From contig NZ_LQXA01000026.1 in NCBI RefSeq assembly GCF_001618005.1, positions 1-42,219 of the forward strand: a stretch of DNA of 42,219 nt, given 5' to 3'. The position numbers and the translations under genes were made by a program. A model generated the notes under the pieces. That model had not been told where the DNA came from, searched no databases, and worked only from the letters and a program-made list of their open reading frames with translations. Positions 22,712 through 31,426 of this stretch are shown in pieces. Numbering within the stretch: position 1 is the stretch's first letter; every line of letters begins with the position of its first letter. The stretch is from Clavibacter tessellarius (lineage in GTDB: Bacteria; Actinomycetota; Actinomycetes; Actinomycetales; Microbacteriaceae).

Positions 22712-23452
22712 ATGCTCGCGAACCTGCTCGTGGCCGGCGTGGCCATCACCCTGGGGCTGTCGGGCGGCGCGCCCACGCCGACGACCGCGGATCCGGCGCA
22801 GTCCCACATCGTGGCCGGCCGCGTCGCGCCGTTCACCCCGTGGGCGGTCCAGATCGTCGAGACCGGCGGCACGATCGCCGCGGGGCGGGAGGAGGACTGC
22901 ACGGGCGTGCAGGTCGACGCCTCCTGGGTCCTCACCGCGCGGCAGTGCACGGGGGACACCGACGACATCGACGTCTACCAGTCGAACTCGGTGACGCACT
23001 CGGGCCCCGCGACGCCCGTGGACCGCGTGGTCGTTGCCCCGAAGGGCGACATCGCGCTGATGCACCTCGCCGCGCCCGCGCCCCTGTCGGCGTACGCCCC
23101 CCTCGACCTGCGATCCGGGGCGGCCGCCTCCGGCACCGGGACCATCGAGGGCTACGGCTTCCGCGCGCACGGGAAGCAGGCGACGAGGCTCTACGCGGCC
23201 ACCGTCCGCCTCACCGGCGCCGAGGTCGACGGCTTCCACGGCGCGGCGCAGGAGGTCACGGGCATCAACGGAGTGCCGAACGACGGCGACTCCGGCGGTC
23301 CGCTCCTGGTCGACGGCCGCGTCCGCGCCCTCTGCTCCCAGGGCTTCGGCGACGAGCGGGACGACCCGCACGGCGTCTCCGTCTACGCCCTCCTCTCGCA
23401 GGACGCGGCGTGGATCCGGAGCACGACGGGGGTGCGCGGCGCCGGTCGGTAG
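22712..23452 (+). CDS. Secreted chymotrypsin-like (S1) protease homologue with Gln for catalytic His
   Basis: A 246-residue S1-fold protein. A short signal peptide (LLVAGVAITLGLSGGA) precedes IVAGRVAPFTPWAVQIV, the usual start of the mature enzyme. The Asp of the triad lies in GDIALMHL (Asp113) and the nucleophile in GDSGGP (Ser194). At the place of the invariant TAAHC motif the sequence reads TARQC (Gln78), so the catalytic His is missing. AAGAGG precedes the ATG. Clavibacter carries families of related secreted serine proteases (Pat-1/Chp/Ppa) involved in plant infection, and some members are thought to be non-proteolytic. This may be a binding protein or a decayed enzyme. Confidence 0.8.
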   Translation: MLANLLVAGVAITLGLSGGAPTPTTADPAQSHIVAGRVAPFTPWAVQIVETGGTIAAGREEDCTGVQVDASWVLTARQCTGDTDDIDVYQSNSVTHSGPATPVDRVVVAPKGDIALMHLAAPAPLSAYAPLDLRSGAAASGTGTIEGYGFRAHGKQATRLYAATVRLTGAEVDGFHGAAQEVTGINGVPNDGDSGGPLLVDGRVRALCSQGFGDERDDPHGVSVYALLSQDAAWIRSTTGVRGAGR

Positions 23453-23521
23453 GGCGGCGGGCGCGCTTCCCGACGACGAGCGACATGCCCGCGCGGCGCG
23501 GCGTCGTCGTGCCGAGCCTCT

Positions 23522-23593
23522 ACTCACGTGCACGTCCGGCCGCCGGGCCCTCACGGGCTCGGCCCGCCGCAGCACCTCGCGCGTGACCGGGGC
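23522..23593 (-). pseudogene. Third copy of the APC permease 3' end (about 72 bases)
   Basis: Read on the minus strand, this encodes [20 protein letters not shown], the end of the APC permease at 27761. The stop codon is replaced: after HVS the frame reads AGA instead of TGA. Similarity stops abruptly on both sides. It lies in the same orientation as the intact gene and as the longer copy at 25862. Confidence 0.7.
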
Positions 23594-23726
23594 CTGCGAC
23601 GTCGGGGCCCGGCACGTGGCCTGGCGGACGGGGGGAGGGCGGGCGCGCAGGTCCCGGGTCCTCGGCTACCGTCCATCCGCCTCGCGTCCGCGACGGCTCA
23701 CCCCGCCTCACCACGGAAGGTCCACC

Positions 23727-24197
23727 ATGATCCCTGACTCCTCCACGCCACCCCCGGCGTCCCGCCGTCCCGCTCTCCGCGGCATGCGGCTGATCGCGTG
23801 CGCTCTGGCCGTGGCGGGCGCGTTCACCGCCCTGCCGGTCGCGGCGCCGCCCGCGAGCGCGCAGCCCGAGGCCTTCGCGCATCACGGCTGGGGCGACGGG
23901 TTCGACCTCTTCGTCACGACCAGCAAGTACACGGCCGTCCAGGTCGGGCCCACGCCCACGAGCGACAAGGTCTGCATCCCCATCTCCCCGGGAAACAGGT
24001 GGAACTCGCTCGACTTCACCACCGCCCAGGGCTGGGGTGCGACGATCAACCCGGTCCCGGACTGCAGCAGGGATTGGGGCATCTTCCCGAGCAACTTCCG
24101 GGCCCACCTCGGTGAGCACTGGCATCTGGAGGGCACGGTCGCGCGGTGCGTGAAGTACGCGGGCGGCCCGACGCACCAGTGCGAGGGCCGCCTGTAG
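23727..24197 (+). CDS. Secreted Cys-containing protein of unknown family, 156 aa
   Basis: An exported protein with a clear Sec signal peptide (LIACALAVAGAFTALPV, cleavage after PPASA near residue 45). The mature part is about 110 residues, rich in Trp and Gly, with four Cys (in KVCIP, PDCSR, ARCVK and HQCEG) that could form two disulfides. Segments such as HHGWGDGFDLFVTTSKYTAVQV and GEHWHLEGTVARCV suggest a small beta-sandwich. GGAAGG lies about 6 bases before the ATG. It sits just after the short APC 3'-end copy and ends in a hairpin terminator. No family is recognised. Confidence 0.68.
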   Translation: MIPDSSTPPPASRRPALRGMRLIACALAVAGAFTALPVAAPPASAQPEAFAHHGWGDGFDLFVTTSKYTAVQVGPTPTSDKVCIPISPGNRWNSLDFTTAQGWGATINPVPDCSRDWGIFPSNFRAHLGEHWHLEGTVARCVKYAGGPTHQCEGRL

Positions 24198-24243
24198 GAA
24201 GGCGCAGCCTCCACCCGCCACGGCGCGGGAGCCCGCGCATGAT

Positions 24244-24277
24244 GAGGCGGTCGGCACCTCCGGGTGTCGGCCGCCTC
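24244..24277 (+). terminator. 15-bp hairpin terminator
   Basis: The arms 24244-24258 and 24263-24277 pair over 15 positions (two G-U wobbles) with a TCCG loop, 47 bases after the stop of the secreted protein gene. No long T run follows. The VOC gene ends nearby from the other side, so it may work in both directions. Confidence 0.65.
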
Positions 24278-24295
24278 GTCGTCGTCGCCGTCGGG

Positions 24296-24763
24296 TCAGC
24301 CGGCGGACGGCGCCTGCACGTCGATGACCCAGGTCACGCCGAACCGGTCGGTGAGCATCCCGAAGCCCGCCGCCCAGGCGGATGCGGCGAGCGGCTCGAT
24401 CACGGTCGCGCCCTCCGCGAGCCCCGCCCAGCAGCGCTCGACCTCGGCGAGGGACGCGCCCCGCAGCGACTGGAAGAAGGTGCGGTCGGTGATCGTCGCG
24501 CCCTGCTCGCGCGTCGTCGTGCCGGCGATCGCGCTGCCGTCGGCGTCGTCATGGCCGGGCACGTCGTAGGCCATGAGCCGGAGGCCGTCGGCGGTCTCGA
24601 GCTGGCCGAAGACCACCTTGTCCGCGCCGGGCGCCTCGGCCGGCATGCCGAGGTCGGCGTAGGTGGCGACGACGACGTCCCCGCCGAGGACGCTCCGGTA
24701 GAGCTCGAGCGCCTGGCGCGCGGTGCCGCGGAAGTTGAGGTGGGTGGTGGTCGTGATGCTCAC
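24296..24763 (-). CDS. VOC family protein (PhnB/glyoxalase-like)
   Basis: A 155-residue protein of the vicinal oxygen chelate fold, PhnB/3-demethylubiquinone-like group. The marks are HLNFRGTARQALELYRSVLGGDVVVATYADLGMP, LETADGLRLMAYDVPG, and the C-terminal FGMLTDRFGVTWVIDV. The exact chemistry cannot be inferred, since metal ligands vary in this group. The GTG start is supported by GAGGAGA about 5 bases upstream. It is divergent from the WYL regulator at 24871, a very common pairing in actinobacteria, and likely to be under its control. Confidence 0.88.
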   Translation of the reverse strand: MSITTTTHLNFRGTARQALELYRSVLGGDVVVATYADLGMPAEAPGADKVVFGQLETADGLRLMAYDVPGHDDADGSAIAGTTTREQGATITDRTFFQSLRGASLAEVERCWAGLAEGATVIEPLAASAWAAGFGMLTDRFGVTWVIDVQAPSAG

Positions 24764-24870
24764 GGTGTCTCCTCGTGCTGGGTGGTGCGGCTCCGGATCC
24801 GGGCCGCTGAGGAGCACCCTCCCGGCAGTGGCGGACAGCTGCGGTCCTCCACTCCCGCGAGACTGGATCC

Positions 24871-25845
24871 ATGATCGGGAGCTCGTCGCGGATGCTGTCC
24901 CTCCTGTCGCTGCTGCAGACCCGGCGCGACTGGCCGGGGCGGATCCTCGCCGAGCGCCTCGAGGTCACGCCGCGCACCGTCCGCCGCGACGTCGAGCGCC
25001 TCCGCGAGCTCGGGTACGAGATCCGCTCGGTGAAGGGGCCGGACGGCGGCTACCGGCTGGCCGCCGGGTCGGAGCTGCCGCCGCTGCTGTTCGACGATGA
25101 GCAGGCCGTGGCGATCGCCGTCGCGCTCCAGTCGGTGCCCGCGATGGGCGTCGACGTCGACGAGGCCGCGGAGCGCGCCCTCGCGACCGTGCGGCAGGTG
25201 ATGCCGTCGCGGCTGCGGCACCGGATCGACGGCATCCGCTTCACGGGCGCGGAGCCGGAGCCGGGGCCGGGCGCTGAGCCACGGGTGGATCCGGTGGTGC
25301 TGGAGGCCGCGAGCGCCGCGGTCCGCGACCGGCTGACCCTGCGCTTCGACCGCGTCGGCGAGGAGGCGGGGCCGCCCCGGCGCGTCGAGCCGCACGCGAT
25401 CGTCGCCCGGCGCTCGCGGTGGTACCTCGTGGCGTGGGACCTCGACCGCGACGACTGGCGCACCTTCCGGCTCGACCGGATGCTGCCGCGCACGCCCACC
25501 GGCCCGCGCTTCGCGCCGCGGGAGCTGCCCGCGACGGAGGCGCGCACGTTCCTCGCGGCCCGGGCGAAGGGATCCGCGGCGGAGGACCGCTGGCCCTGCA
25601 CCGGTGAGCTGCTCGTCGAGCTGCCCGCCCGCGAGGTCGCCCTGTGGATCGGCGACGGCGAGATGGAGGAGGTGTCGGCGACGTCGACGCGGATCACCGT
25701 CGGCTCGTGGTCGTGGACCGGGGTCCTCGCCGCCGTGGCCCGCTTCGACGCCCCGATCACGGTCGTCGCGCCGGAGGAGCTGCGCGCGGCGGCCGGCGTC
25801 CTGGCCGCGCGCCTCCGCTCCGCGCAGGAGCCGCCGCGCGCCTGA
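24871..25845 (+). CDS. WYL-domain transcriptional regulator (YafY-like)
   Basis: A 324-residue regulator. The N-terminal winged HTH reads RMLSLLSLLQTRRDWPGRILAERLEVTPRTVRRDVERLRELGYEI. The WYL domain (about 150-260) contains RRSRWYLVAWDLDRDDWRTFRLDRM, which binds nucleotides or other ligands in relatives. The WCX C-terminal extension ends with EELRAAAGVLAARL. It is divergent from the VOC gene and ends only 16 bases from the partial APC copy at 25862, which suggests that this convergent pair was the original chromosomal arrangement. Confidence 0.9.
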   Translation: MIGSSSRMLSLLSLLQTRRDWPGRILAERLEVTPRTVRRDVERLRELGYEIRSVKGPDGGYRLAAGSELPPLLFDDEQAVAIAVALQSVPAMGVDVDEAAERALATVRQVMPSRLRHRIDGIRFTGAEPEPGPGAEPRVDPVVLEAASAAVRDRLTLRFDRVGEEAGPPRRVEPHAIVARRSRWYLVAWDLDRDDWRTFRLDRMLPRTPTGPRFAPRELPATEARTFLAARAKGSAAEDRWPCTGELLVELPAREVALWIGDGEMEEVSATSTRITVGSWSWTGVLAAVARFDAPITVVAPEELRAAAGVLAARLRSAQEPPRA

Positions 25846-25861
25846 CCGGCCCGTCGCCGCG

Positions 25862-26161
25862 TCAGCTCACGTGCACGTCCGGCCGCCGCGCCCGCACCGG
25901 CTCCGCACGCCGCAGCACCTCGCGGGTCACCGGGGCGACCTCGCCCGTGCCCGTCACGAGGAAGCGGAGGAGGTTGCCGACGGGGGACCCCTCCGTCCAC
26001 TCGAAGTAGACGCCGGGCTTCACTCCGGTGAGGTCGCGGACGGCGAGGAGCACGGCCGCGATCGTGTTGGGGACGTTGCCGCTCGTGACCTGGAGCACGC
26101 GGAAGCCGCAGCGGACGATGCCGCGCACCACGAGGTCCTCCTCGAACTCCGACGAGTCGCC
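25862..26161 (-). pseudogene. Second copy of the APC permease 3' end (about 300 bases)
   Basis: Encodes the last 99 residues of the APC permease (from [14 protein letters not shown] to VHVS and a stop) with no start. Compared with the intact gene I count eight base differences over about 300; seven are synonymous and one changes Ser to Ala near the end. This bias means the two versions diverged as working coding sequence, so this is an allelic or orthologous copy and not a fresh duplication. The similarity also runs about 15 bases beyond the stop. Upstream it ends at 26161, followed by unrelated sequence. Confidence 0.88.
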
Positions 26162-26182
26162 CGGGGTCCCTCGTCCGCAGGC

Positions 26183-26275
26183 GCGGCTCGAGTGATGGTC
26201 TGGTGCATCGGGAGCGGCACTCTTCGTCATCGATCAGGCGAACATGACGAGAGGCCGGCCGGTGGCGACTGAGGC
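26183..26275 (-). other. Relic of an importer-type regulatory region and gene start
   Basis: This region is about 75-80% identical by eye to 22379-22465, the start codon, ribosome binding site and palindrome region of the binding-protein gene. The motif GCATCGGGA (around the start codon), the operator-like TCATCGATCAGGCGAACATGA half, and GGCCGGCCGGTGGCGA line up in order. The minus-strand ATG at 26208 starts a short frame (MHQTITRAAPADEG) that soon runs out of phase into the APC fragment. It looks like the broken 5' end of another importer operon. Nothing is recognised in 26276-26364. Confidence 0.5.
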
Positions 26276-26364
26276 ATCGCATCGGTCTCGGCCCGGCAGC
26301 CCGCCCGCCTGCCGAGCGCGGAGGATGGCGTCTCTCTCTGAGACGGCGGCTCGCCTGCCGGTCG

Positions 26365-26898
26365 TCACCAGCTCTTGGTCACGTACGCGTTGGCTGTCGG
26401 CGCGACGCTGTTCCCGCCCTGGGTGTCGGTCACCACGCATGCCCGGTTGTATGTGGTCGCCGTCCACGAGAAGGCCTTGCCGGCGGAGCCGAGCTCGATG
26501 TACTGCCCGTTCAGCCCTTCCGGGACCGTGTAGGACGCGGAGGCGCTCTGGGTGATGGTCTGCGCAACGCCCAGCGTCACCCCCGCGGTCACGCTCGCCG
26601 ATGCCACGACAGCGTCGGCGGTCACCGTGCCGGACACGCTGACATCCGCATGCACCTCGGATGACTGGCCCGATTCGATAGAGAGGACCGCGCCGCTGTC
26701 GCCATAGATCCGCAGGTTGCCGGGTACGTACGTATCGGAGACGTTGGAGACGGCGATGTCGGGCCCATCTCCTGAGCACTCGGAGTTCGTGCCAGCGCCG
26801 ACCGCCTGCGCTGCGGTACCTCCGGAGAGGAGGAGAAGAGCGGCGATGCCTACGGTGGAAGCGCTTCGTGCAACGACGGATGTGCGTGTCATGGTCAT
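26365..26898 (-). CDS. Secreted beta-rich protein of unknown family, 177 aa
   Basis: An exported protein with a Sec signal peptide (STVGIAALLLLSGGTAAQA). The mature domain begins GTNSECSGDGPDIAVSN and has two Cys. The centre is strongly alternating Ser/Thr/Val (VSVSGTVTADAVVASASVTA, then GVTLGVAQTITQSASASYT), followed by VPEGLNGQYIELG. Such amphipathic paired strands followed by a VPxG turn recall the membrane-inserting hairpin of aerolysin/MTX-type proteins, but this is a pattern only. It follows the lipoprotein gene by 8 bases, with a weak AAGAAG site. Local GC is about 63-70% in the stretches I counted, below the flanks. Confidence 0.65.
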   Translation of the reverse strand: MTMTRTSVVARSASTVGIAALLLLSGGTAAQAVGAGTNSECSGDGPDIAVSNVSDTYVPGNLRIYGDSGAVLSIESGQSSEVHADVSVSGTVTADAVVASASVTAGVTLGVAQTITQSASASYTVPEGLNGQYIELGSAGKAFSWTATTYNRACVVTDTQGGNSVAPTANAYVTKSW

Positions 26899-26906
26899 GA
26901 TGCTTC

Positions 26907-27476
26907 TTATTCCCTCGTGTAGTAGGTCGACAGCCAGAAACGGCTGCCATCGGGGATCGTGATCTCGAGCTTCGTCGGGGCGGTCGGATCGTCGAGGGGG
27001 ACGCCGTAGATGCCTCTGCCTTCCGTACCGCATGTGGTCCCCACGCGGTTGGGGTTGGGCTGCGCGACGTTGATCCAGTAGTTCTCGCTCCCTGTGCACG
27101 TGACGGTCATGACGACCTTCTTCGCCGCCGGATCGCTCGAAGCAGGCAGCGTCACGTCAACGACGCTCCCGCTACCCGGCTCGATGGTGGCCGCAGCCGT
27201 ATCAGTTCGAGGCACCTCCGCCAGCTCGGCCGCGCTGCCTGTGAAGTCCCCGGCGTGCTCCCACGAGGAGAACTTGCGGTTCACGGATGCTTCGAGCGAG
27301 GAGAACTGCTCCGCATCACTCGGCGTCGCTTCCGGGACCGCAGGGGCGAGCGTCGACGCCGAGCTCGGGTCTCCCTCTTCGCCGGTCGGGCCGCTGGTGC
27401 ATCCCGCGAGCGCGAGGAGCCCGATGAGGCACGCTCCGGTCATCGCGTCTGGACGGAGTCGATGGTGCCAGGTCAT
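26907..27476 (-). CDS. Lipoprotein of unknown family, partner of the secreted protein
   Basis: A 189-residue lipoprotein with lipobox LAGC (Cys26) and a long Ser/Thr/Pro/Glu linker (GPTGEEGDPSSASTLAPAVP) that would space the folded domain from the membrane. The C-terminal domain has VVDVTLPASSDPAAKKVVMTVT, two Cys (in TCTGSE and TTCGTEG) and ends FWLSTYYTRE. AAGGAG lies 6 bases before the ATG. It is the first gene of a two-gene unit with the secreted protein. The lower GC, the flanking APC repeats and the lack of known families suggest acquired cargo. An immunity or anchoring role for the secreted partner is possible but unproven. Confidence 0.65.
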   Translation of the reverse strand: MTWHHRLRPDAMTGACLIGLLALAGCTSGPTGEEGDPSSASTLAPAVPEATPSDAEQFSSLEASVNRKFSSWEHAGDFTGSAAELAEVPRTDTAAATIEPGSGSVVDVTLPASSDPAAKKVVMTVTCTGSENYWINVAQPNPNRVGTTCGTEGRGIYGVPLDDPTAPTKLEITIPDGSRFWLSTYYTRE

Positions 27477-27529
27477 GTGCGCTCCTTCGTGGTCGTCAGC
27501 AGGCTCTTGGGAATCGACCTTGGTCGCCC

Positions 27530-27543
27530 GCGTCAAGTGACGC
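27530..27543. promoter_or_regulatory. GCGTCA-AG-TGACGC inverted repeat
   Basis: A perfect 6-base inverted repeat with a 2-base spacer, 54 bases upstream of the lipoprotein gene. It is a candidate operator for the two-gene unit. The rest of 27544-27760 is lower-GC sequence without a gene I can support. Confidence 0.35.
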
Positions 27544-27760
27544 AAGGGGTTGCTCCAGATCGCGGAGGGGAGCGCACCACCCGATCCCCGTGATGACGGG
27601 CTTCACGACGCGACCGAGACGTTTCGTGGTGGCCATGGGCATCTAGGGGACCTTGACGTACGACTAACTACGCGCTCGCGCTCGTCCAACAGCTGCCCAC
27701 GGCACGAGACGTCGGAGTTGTTGCTCGACATCACCGCCATTCGGCCGGCGCGCCGCCGCC

Positions 27761-29890
27761 TCAGCTCACGTGCACGTCCGGCCGGCGCGACCGCACCGGC
27801 TCCGCCCGCCGCAGCACCTCGCGCGTGACCGGGGCGACCTCGCCCGTGCCCGTCACGAGGAAGCGGAGGAGGTTGCCGACGGGGGACCCCTCCGTCCACT
27901 CGAAGTAGACGCCGGGCTTCACTCCGGTGAGGTCGCGCACGGCGAGGAGCACGGCCGCGATCGTGTTGGGGACGTTGCCGCTCGTGACCTGGAGCACGCG
28001 GAAGCCGCAGCGCACGATGCCGCGCACCACGAGGTCCTCCTCGAACTCGGACGAGTCGCCGTGCGTCACCTCGAGGAAGATCACGGGCGCTCGCGCCGGG
28101 ATCCCGCTGTCGCGCCGCTCGTCGCTCGCCTTCCGGCGGTACTCGGCGACCTGCTCGGCCTCCGTCAGCGCCTCGTCGGGCTCGTCCGGCTCGTGGGCGA
28201 TGATGCTCACCGCGCCGTAGTCCTCCGCGTCCTCGATGACGAATGCGCGGGCCTGCTCGTCCATCGTGAGCGAGGTCGCGCGCAGCTGGAAGGAGCGCTG
28301 CACGCGGCTCACGATCGACACCACGAGGATCCCGAGGATGAACAGCGCCGCGATGCGCACGCCGTCCGGCCGCTCGATCACGTTCACCACGGTCGTGTAC
28401 GCGAACACCGTCGCGATGGCCGCGAAGCCGACCATGCGCTTGCGCTGCCCGGCCTTCCGCGCCGACAGCGTCACCGCGACCGAGGCCGAGGTGATGAGCA
28501 CGAGCACGCCGGTGGCGTAGGCGCCGGCCTGCGCGTCCACGTTCGCCTGGAACACGACCGTCACGAGCACCGCGATGGCCGTGAACACGAGCACGAGCGG
28601 GCGCACCGCCGCGGCCCAGTGCGGCGCCATGCCGTAGCGCGGCAGGTAGCGCGGCACGATGTTGAGGAGCCCGGCCATCGCGGAGGCGCCCGCGAACCAG
28701 AGGATGCAGATCGTGCTGATGTCGTAGAGCGTGCCGAAGCCGTCGCCGAGGAACTGGTGCGCCAGGTACGCGAGCGCCCGGCCGCTGGCCTTGCCGCCCG
28801 GCTGGAACTCGGCCTGCGGGATCAGGAGCGTGGTCACGAAGCTCGACGTGATGAGGAACGCGCTCATGATGAGCGCCGCCGTCGCGAGCAGCCGCTTCGT
28901 GCCGTGGATCCGCGTGCGCGGCACCCCGTCGGCGTCGTCCTCGCCGCGCACCTGCGGCATCACCGCCACGCCCGTCTCGAAGCCGGAGAGGCCGAGCGCG
29001 AGCTTCGGGAAGACGATGAGCGCGATGCCCACCATCACGAGCGGGTTGCCGTGCTGCGCCGTGAGCGCGAGCCACCAGTCGTCGATGACCTGGAGGTTGC
29101 CGGCGACGTGGAAGAGGGAGACGACGATCACGACCGCGTTGAGGGCGAGGAAGACGCCCACGAGCACGACCGCGATGGAGATCGCCTCCCGGAACCCGCG
29201 GAGGAACACGAAGGCGAGCGCCGCGATGAGCACGAGCGTCAGGAGCACCTCGTTGCCCGCGAACCACGACGGCGCGAACGGGTTCTCGACCGCGTGCGCG
29301 GTCGCGTCCGCCGCCGACAGCGTGATGGTGATGAGGAAGTCCGTCGCCGCGAACCCGAGCAGCACGAGCACGAACAGCTTGCCGCCCCACCAGGGGAGGA
29401 GGCGCTCGAGCATGGCGATGGATCCCTCGCCGCGCGGGCTCTCGCGCGCCACCCGCCGGTAGACGGGCAGCGCGCCGAGCAGCGTCAGAAGGATGAGGAC
29501 GAGCGTCGCGAGCGGCGACAGCAGGCCCGCCGCGACGGCCGCGATGGCGGGCTGGTAGCCGAGCGTGGAGAAGTAGTCGACGCCGGTGAGGCACATGACG
29601 CGCCACCACGAGTGCGTCTTCCCCACGGTCTCGGCGTGCGGACCGGGGTGCGCGCCGGATGCGCCGGGCAGGCCGTCGAGGAGCCAGGCGGTGATCCCGG
29701 CGCGGGCCCGCCGCTGCTCGGGCGCGCGCAGCAGCTTCGGGCCGCTCACGACCGGTCTCCGGCGGGGGCGGTTCGGGGTGTCGACGTCGGGCAGCCGTTG
29801 ATCGGGCAGCGCACCGGTGATCCTCCTGAGGCGGCGCCGGGGCCCCGTCTCGCGGATGCGACGGTCGGGCCCGGCAGCATCGTCGCCCAT
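27761..29890 (-). CDS. APC superfamily permease with C-terminal cytoplasmic domain
   Basis: A 709-residue transporter. Residues about 1-75 are polar and end at the first helix region, [22 protein letters not shown]. About twelve membrane helices follow, including [20 protein letters not shown]. The soluble C-terminal domain (about 540-709) has [21 protein letters not shown] and ends [38 protein letters not shown]. The set is a conserved actinobacterial APC permease; the substrate (amino acid, or ion) is not determinable. GGAGG about 7 bases before the ATG supports the start. Its 3' end occurs two further times downstream, so the last part of this gene may derive from recombination. Confidence 0.9.
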   Translation of the reverse strand: MGDDAAGPDRRIRETGPRRRLRRITGALPDQRLPDVDTPNRPRRRPVVSGPKLLRAPEQRRARAGITAWLLDGLPGASGAHPGPHAETVGKTHSWWRVMCLTGVDYFSTLGYQPAIAAVAAGLLSPLATLVLILLTLLGALPVYRRVARESPRGEGSIAMLERLLPWWGGKLFVLVLLGFAATDFLITITLSAADATAHAVENPFAPSWFAGNEVLLTLVLIAALAFVFLRGFREAISIAVVLVGVFLALNAVVIVVSLFHVAGNLQVIDDWWLALTAQHGNPLVMVGIALIVFPKLALGLSGFETGVAVMPQVRGEDDADGVPRTRIHGTKRLLATAALIMSAFLITSSFVTTLLIPQAEFQPGGKASGRALAYLAHQFLGDGFGTLYDISTICILWFAGASAMAGLLNIVPRYLPRYGMAPHWAAAVRPLVLVFTAIAVLVTVVFQANVDAQAGAYATGVLVLITSASVAVTLSARKAGQRKRMVGFAAIATVFAYTTVVNVIERPDGVRIAALFILGILVVSIVSRVQRSFQLRATSLTMDEQARAFVIEDAEDYGAVSIIAHEPDEPDEALTEAEQVAEYRRKASDERRDSGIPARAPVIFLEVTHGDSSEFEEDLVVRGIVRCGFRVLQVTSGNVPNTIAAVLLAVRDLTGVKPGVYFEWTEGSPVGNLLRFLVTGTGEVAPVTREVLRRAEPVRSRRPDVHVS

Positions 29891-30042
29891 GGTGCCACCT
29901 CCGGGCGGGAGCGGGGTGCGCGTGCAGGGTGCGGTCAGGTGCGCGGGTGCTGGGCGGATGGTCCTGGGCGGGCGGAGCGGGATGCGGCGGCACGGGACCG
30001 CGCCCGGTTCGCATCCGACCAGCGCGCATCCGCTGACCGCCG

Positions 30043-31272
30043 TCAGCCTCCCGTGTGTGCTCGCGAGGCCCAGAGCTGCGCGGCGAGCCCGACGACGATG
30101 AAGCCGCACATCAGCGATCCCATGGCGGTCGCGGTGCCGCCGAGGGCGCCCGCGAGCGGCGTCGCCAGGCCCCCGAGGCCGAATTGCAGGCCGCCGACGA
30201 GCGCGGAGGCCGTGCCGGGGTGCCGGTGGCCGAGCGCCTGCGTGAGGGTGATGGATCCCGGGATCACCCACCCCCAGCCCGCGGTGACGAGGGCGAGGGC
30301 CGGCCAGACCAGCGCCGGGCCCGCGCCGCTGACCGCGCCGACGAGCACGAGGGTGGAACCGATCGCGCAGGTGGCGAGGCCGATCGTGAAGAGGCGGTCC
30401 TCGTCGAAGCGCCCGATGAGGCGGCGGAACATGAGCGTCGAGGCGATCATGCAGGACGCGTTGGACGCGAACACCAGCGTGTAGAGGCCCTCGCCGAAGC
30501 CGTACTGCTCCTGGAACACGAAGGAGGAGGTGGCGATGTAGGAGAAGAACCCGATGGTCGCGGTGCAGCCGGTGACGAGGTACCAGCGGAAGCGGGGGAT
30601 CCGCAGCAGCTCCGCCATGCGGCCGAGGACGGCGCGGGGCGACGTGCCGCCGGCGCCGGTGCGGACGAGGGTCTCGGGCAGCAGGCGGGCGGCAGCGAGC
30701 GTGAGGGCCAGGCCCAGCGCGGCCAGCACGACGAACGCGGCGCGCCAGGACGAGAACGACAGCACGAGCCCGCCGACGAGCGGGGCGACGACCGGGCCGA
30801 CGGAGTTGACGACCGCGAGCGTCGCGAAGAGGCGGCTGCGGAGGGTGCCGGTGGAGGCGTCGCCGACCATGGCGCGGGCCGAGACCGCGGCGGCGGCACC
30901 GCCGAGGCCCTGCACGACGCGCGCCAGGATCAGGATCCCCACGTCGGGCGCGATCGCGCAGACGACGCTGGCGAGGGTGAAGAGCGCGGTCCCGGCGAGG
31001 AGGATGCGGCGGCGGCCCACGCCGTCGCTGATCGGCCCGATCACCAGCTGGCCGACGGCGAACGCGACGAGGAAGGCGGTCAGCGTCAGCTGCACCGAGG
31101 CGGTCGACGCGTCGAGGTCGGTCGCGATGGCCGGGAGGCCCGGGATGTAGAGGTCGGTCGCGAACGGCGAGATGCCGACGATGAGGGCGACGGTGAGGAG
31201 CGGTCCGCGGCGCGCGGTCCACGACGTCCGCGGGTCGGGGTCGGGATCCGGGTGCCGGGCGTCGTCGCTCAT
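30043..31272 (-). CDS. MFS multidrug efflux transporter, Bcr/CflA type
   Basis: A 409-residue major facilitator with twelve helices. Motif A of the DHA1 group is intact ([20 protein letters not shown]), and GQLVIGP precedes it. [21 protein letters not shown] is the motif C/helix-4 region of Bcr/CflA drug exporters, and [25 protein letters not shown] follows. It exports hydrophobic drugs or metabolites by proton antiport. It is followed by the APC permease on the same strand, 152 bases downstream. It has no linked regulator. Confidence 0.92.
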   Translation of the reverse strand: MSDDARHPDPDPDPRTSWTARRGPLLTVALIVGISPFATDLYIPGLPAIATDLDASTASVQLTLTAFLVAFAVGQLVIGPISDGVGRRRILLAGTALFTLASVVCAIAPDVGILILARVVQGLGGAAAAVSARAMVGDASTGTLRSRLFATLAVVNSVGPVVAPLVGGLVLSFSSWRAAFVVLAALGLALTLAAARLLPETLVRTGAGGTSPRAVLGRMAELLRIPRFRWYLVTGCTATIGFFSYIATSSFVFQEQYGFGEGLYTLVFASNASCMIASTLMFRRLIGRFDEDRLFTIGLATCAIGSTLVLVGAVSGAGPALVWPALALVTAGWGWVIPGSITLTQALGHRHPGTASALVGGLQFGLGGLATPLAGALGGTATAMGSLMCGFIVVGLAAQLWASRAHTGG

Positions 31273-31426
31273 CCGTCCCGACAGTAGACCGGTTGCCGGT
31301 GGGAGGGCGGGCGGCGGACGGGAGGCCGGTCCCGCTCGCGTCGGGACCCCGCCGGTGGCGGGCTCGTCGCCTCCCCGGGGCGGGCCCGCCGACCCCGACC
31401 CCGACCGTGGGCACGGGCGGACGGGG

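Noticed and set aside
23472-23501. CGACGACG...CGTCGTCG as terminator of the protease gene
   Set aside because: An 8-base stem with a loop of more than 20 bases and no T run is not convincing.
23593-25861. Considered calling the block between the shorter permease copies an integrative element
   Set aside because: No integrase, relaxase or inverted ends are visible, and the VOC-WYL pair is a normal chromosomal combination, so only the repeated ends are reported.
27603-27740. 45-codon minus-strand frame upstream of the permease end
   Set aside because: No ribosome binding site, and no recognisable or biased sequence; probably chance in lower-GC DNA.
27770-30484. 900-codon plus-strand open frame antisense to the APC permease
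   Set aside because: Composition is His/Arg/Asp/Glu-rich noise from the reverse of a coding strand; no domain is seen, and the minus strand encodes a good transporter.
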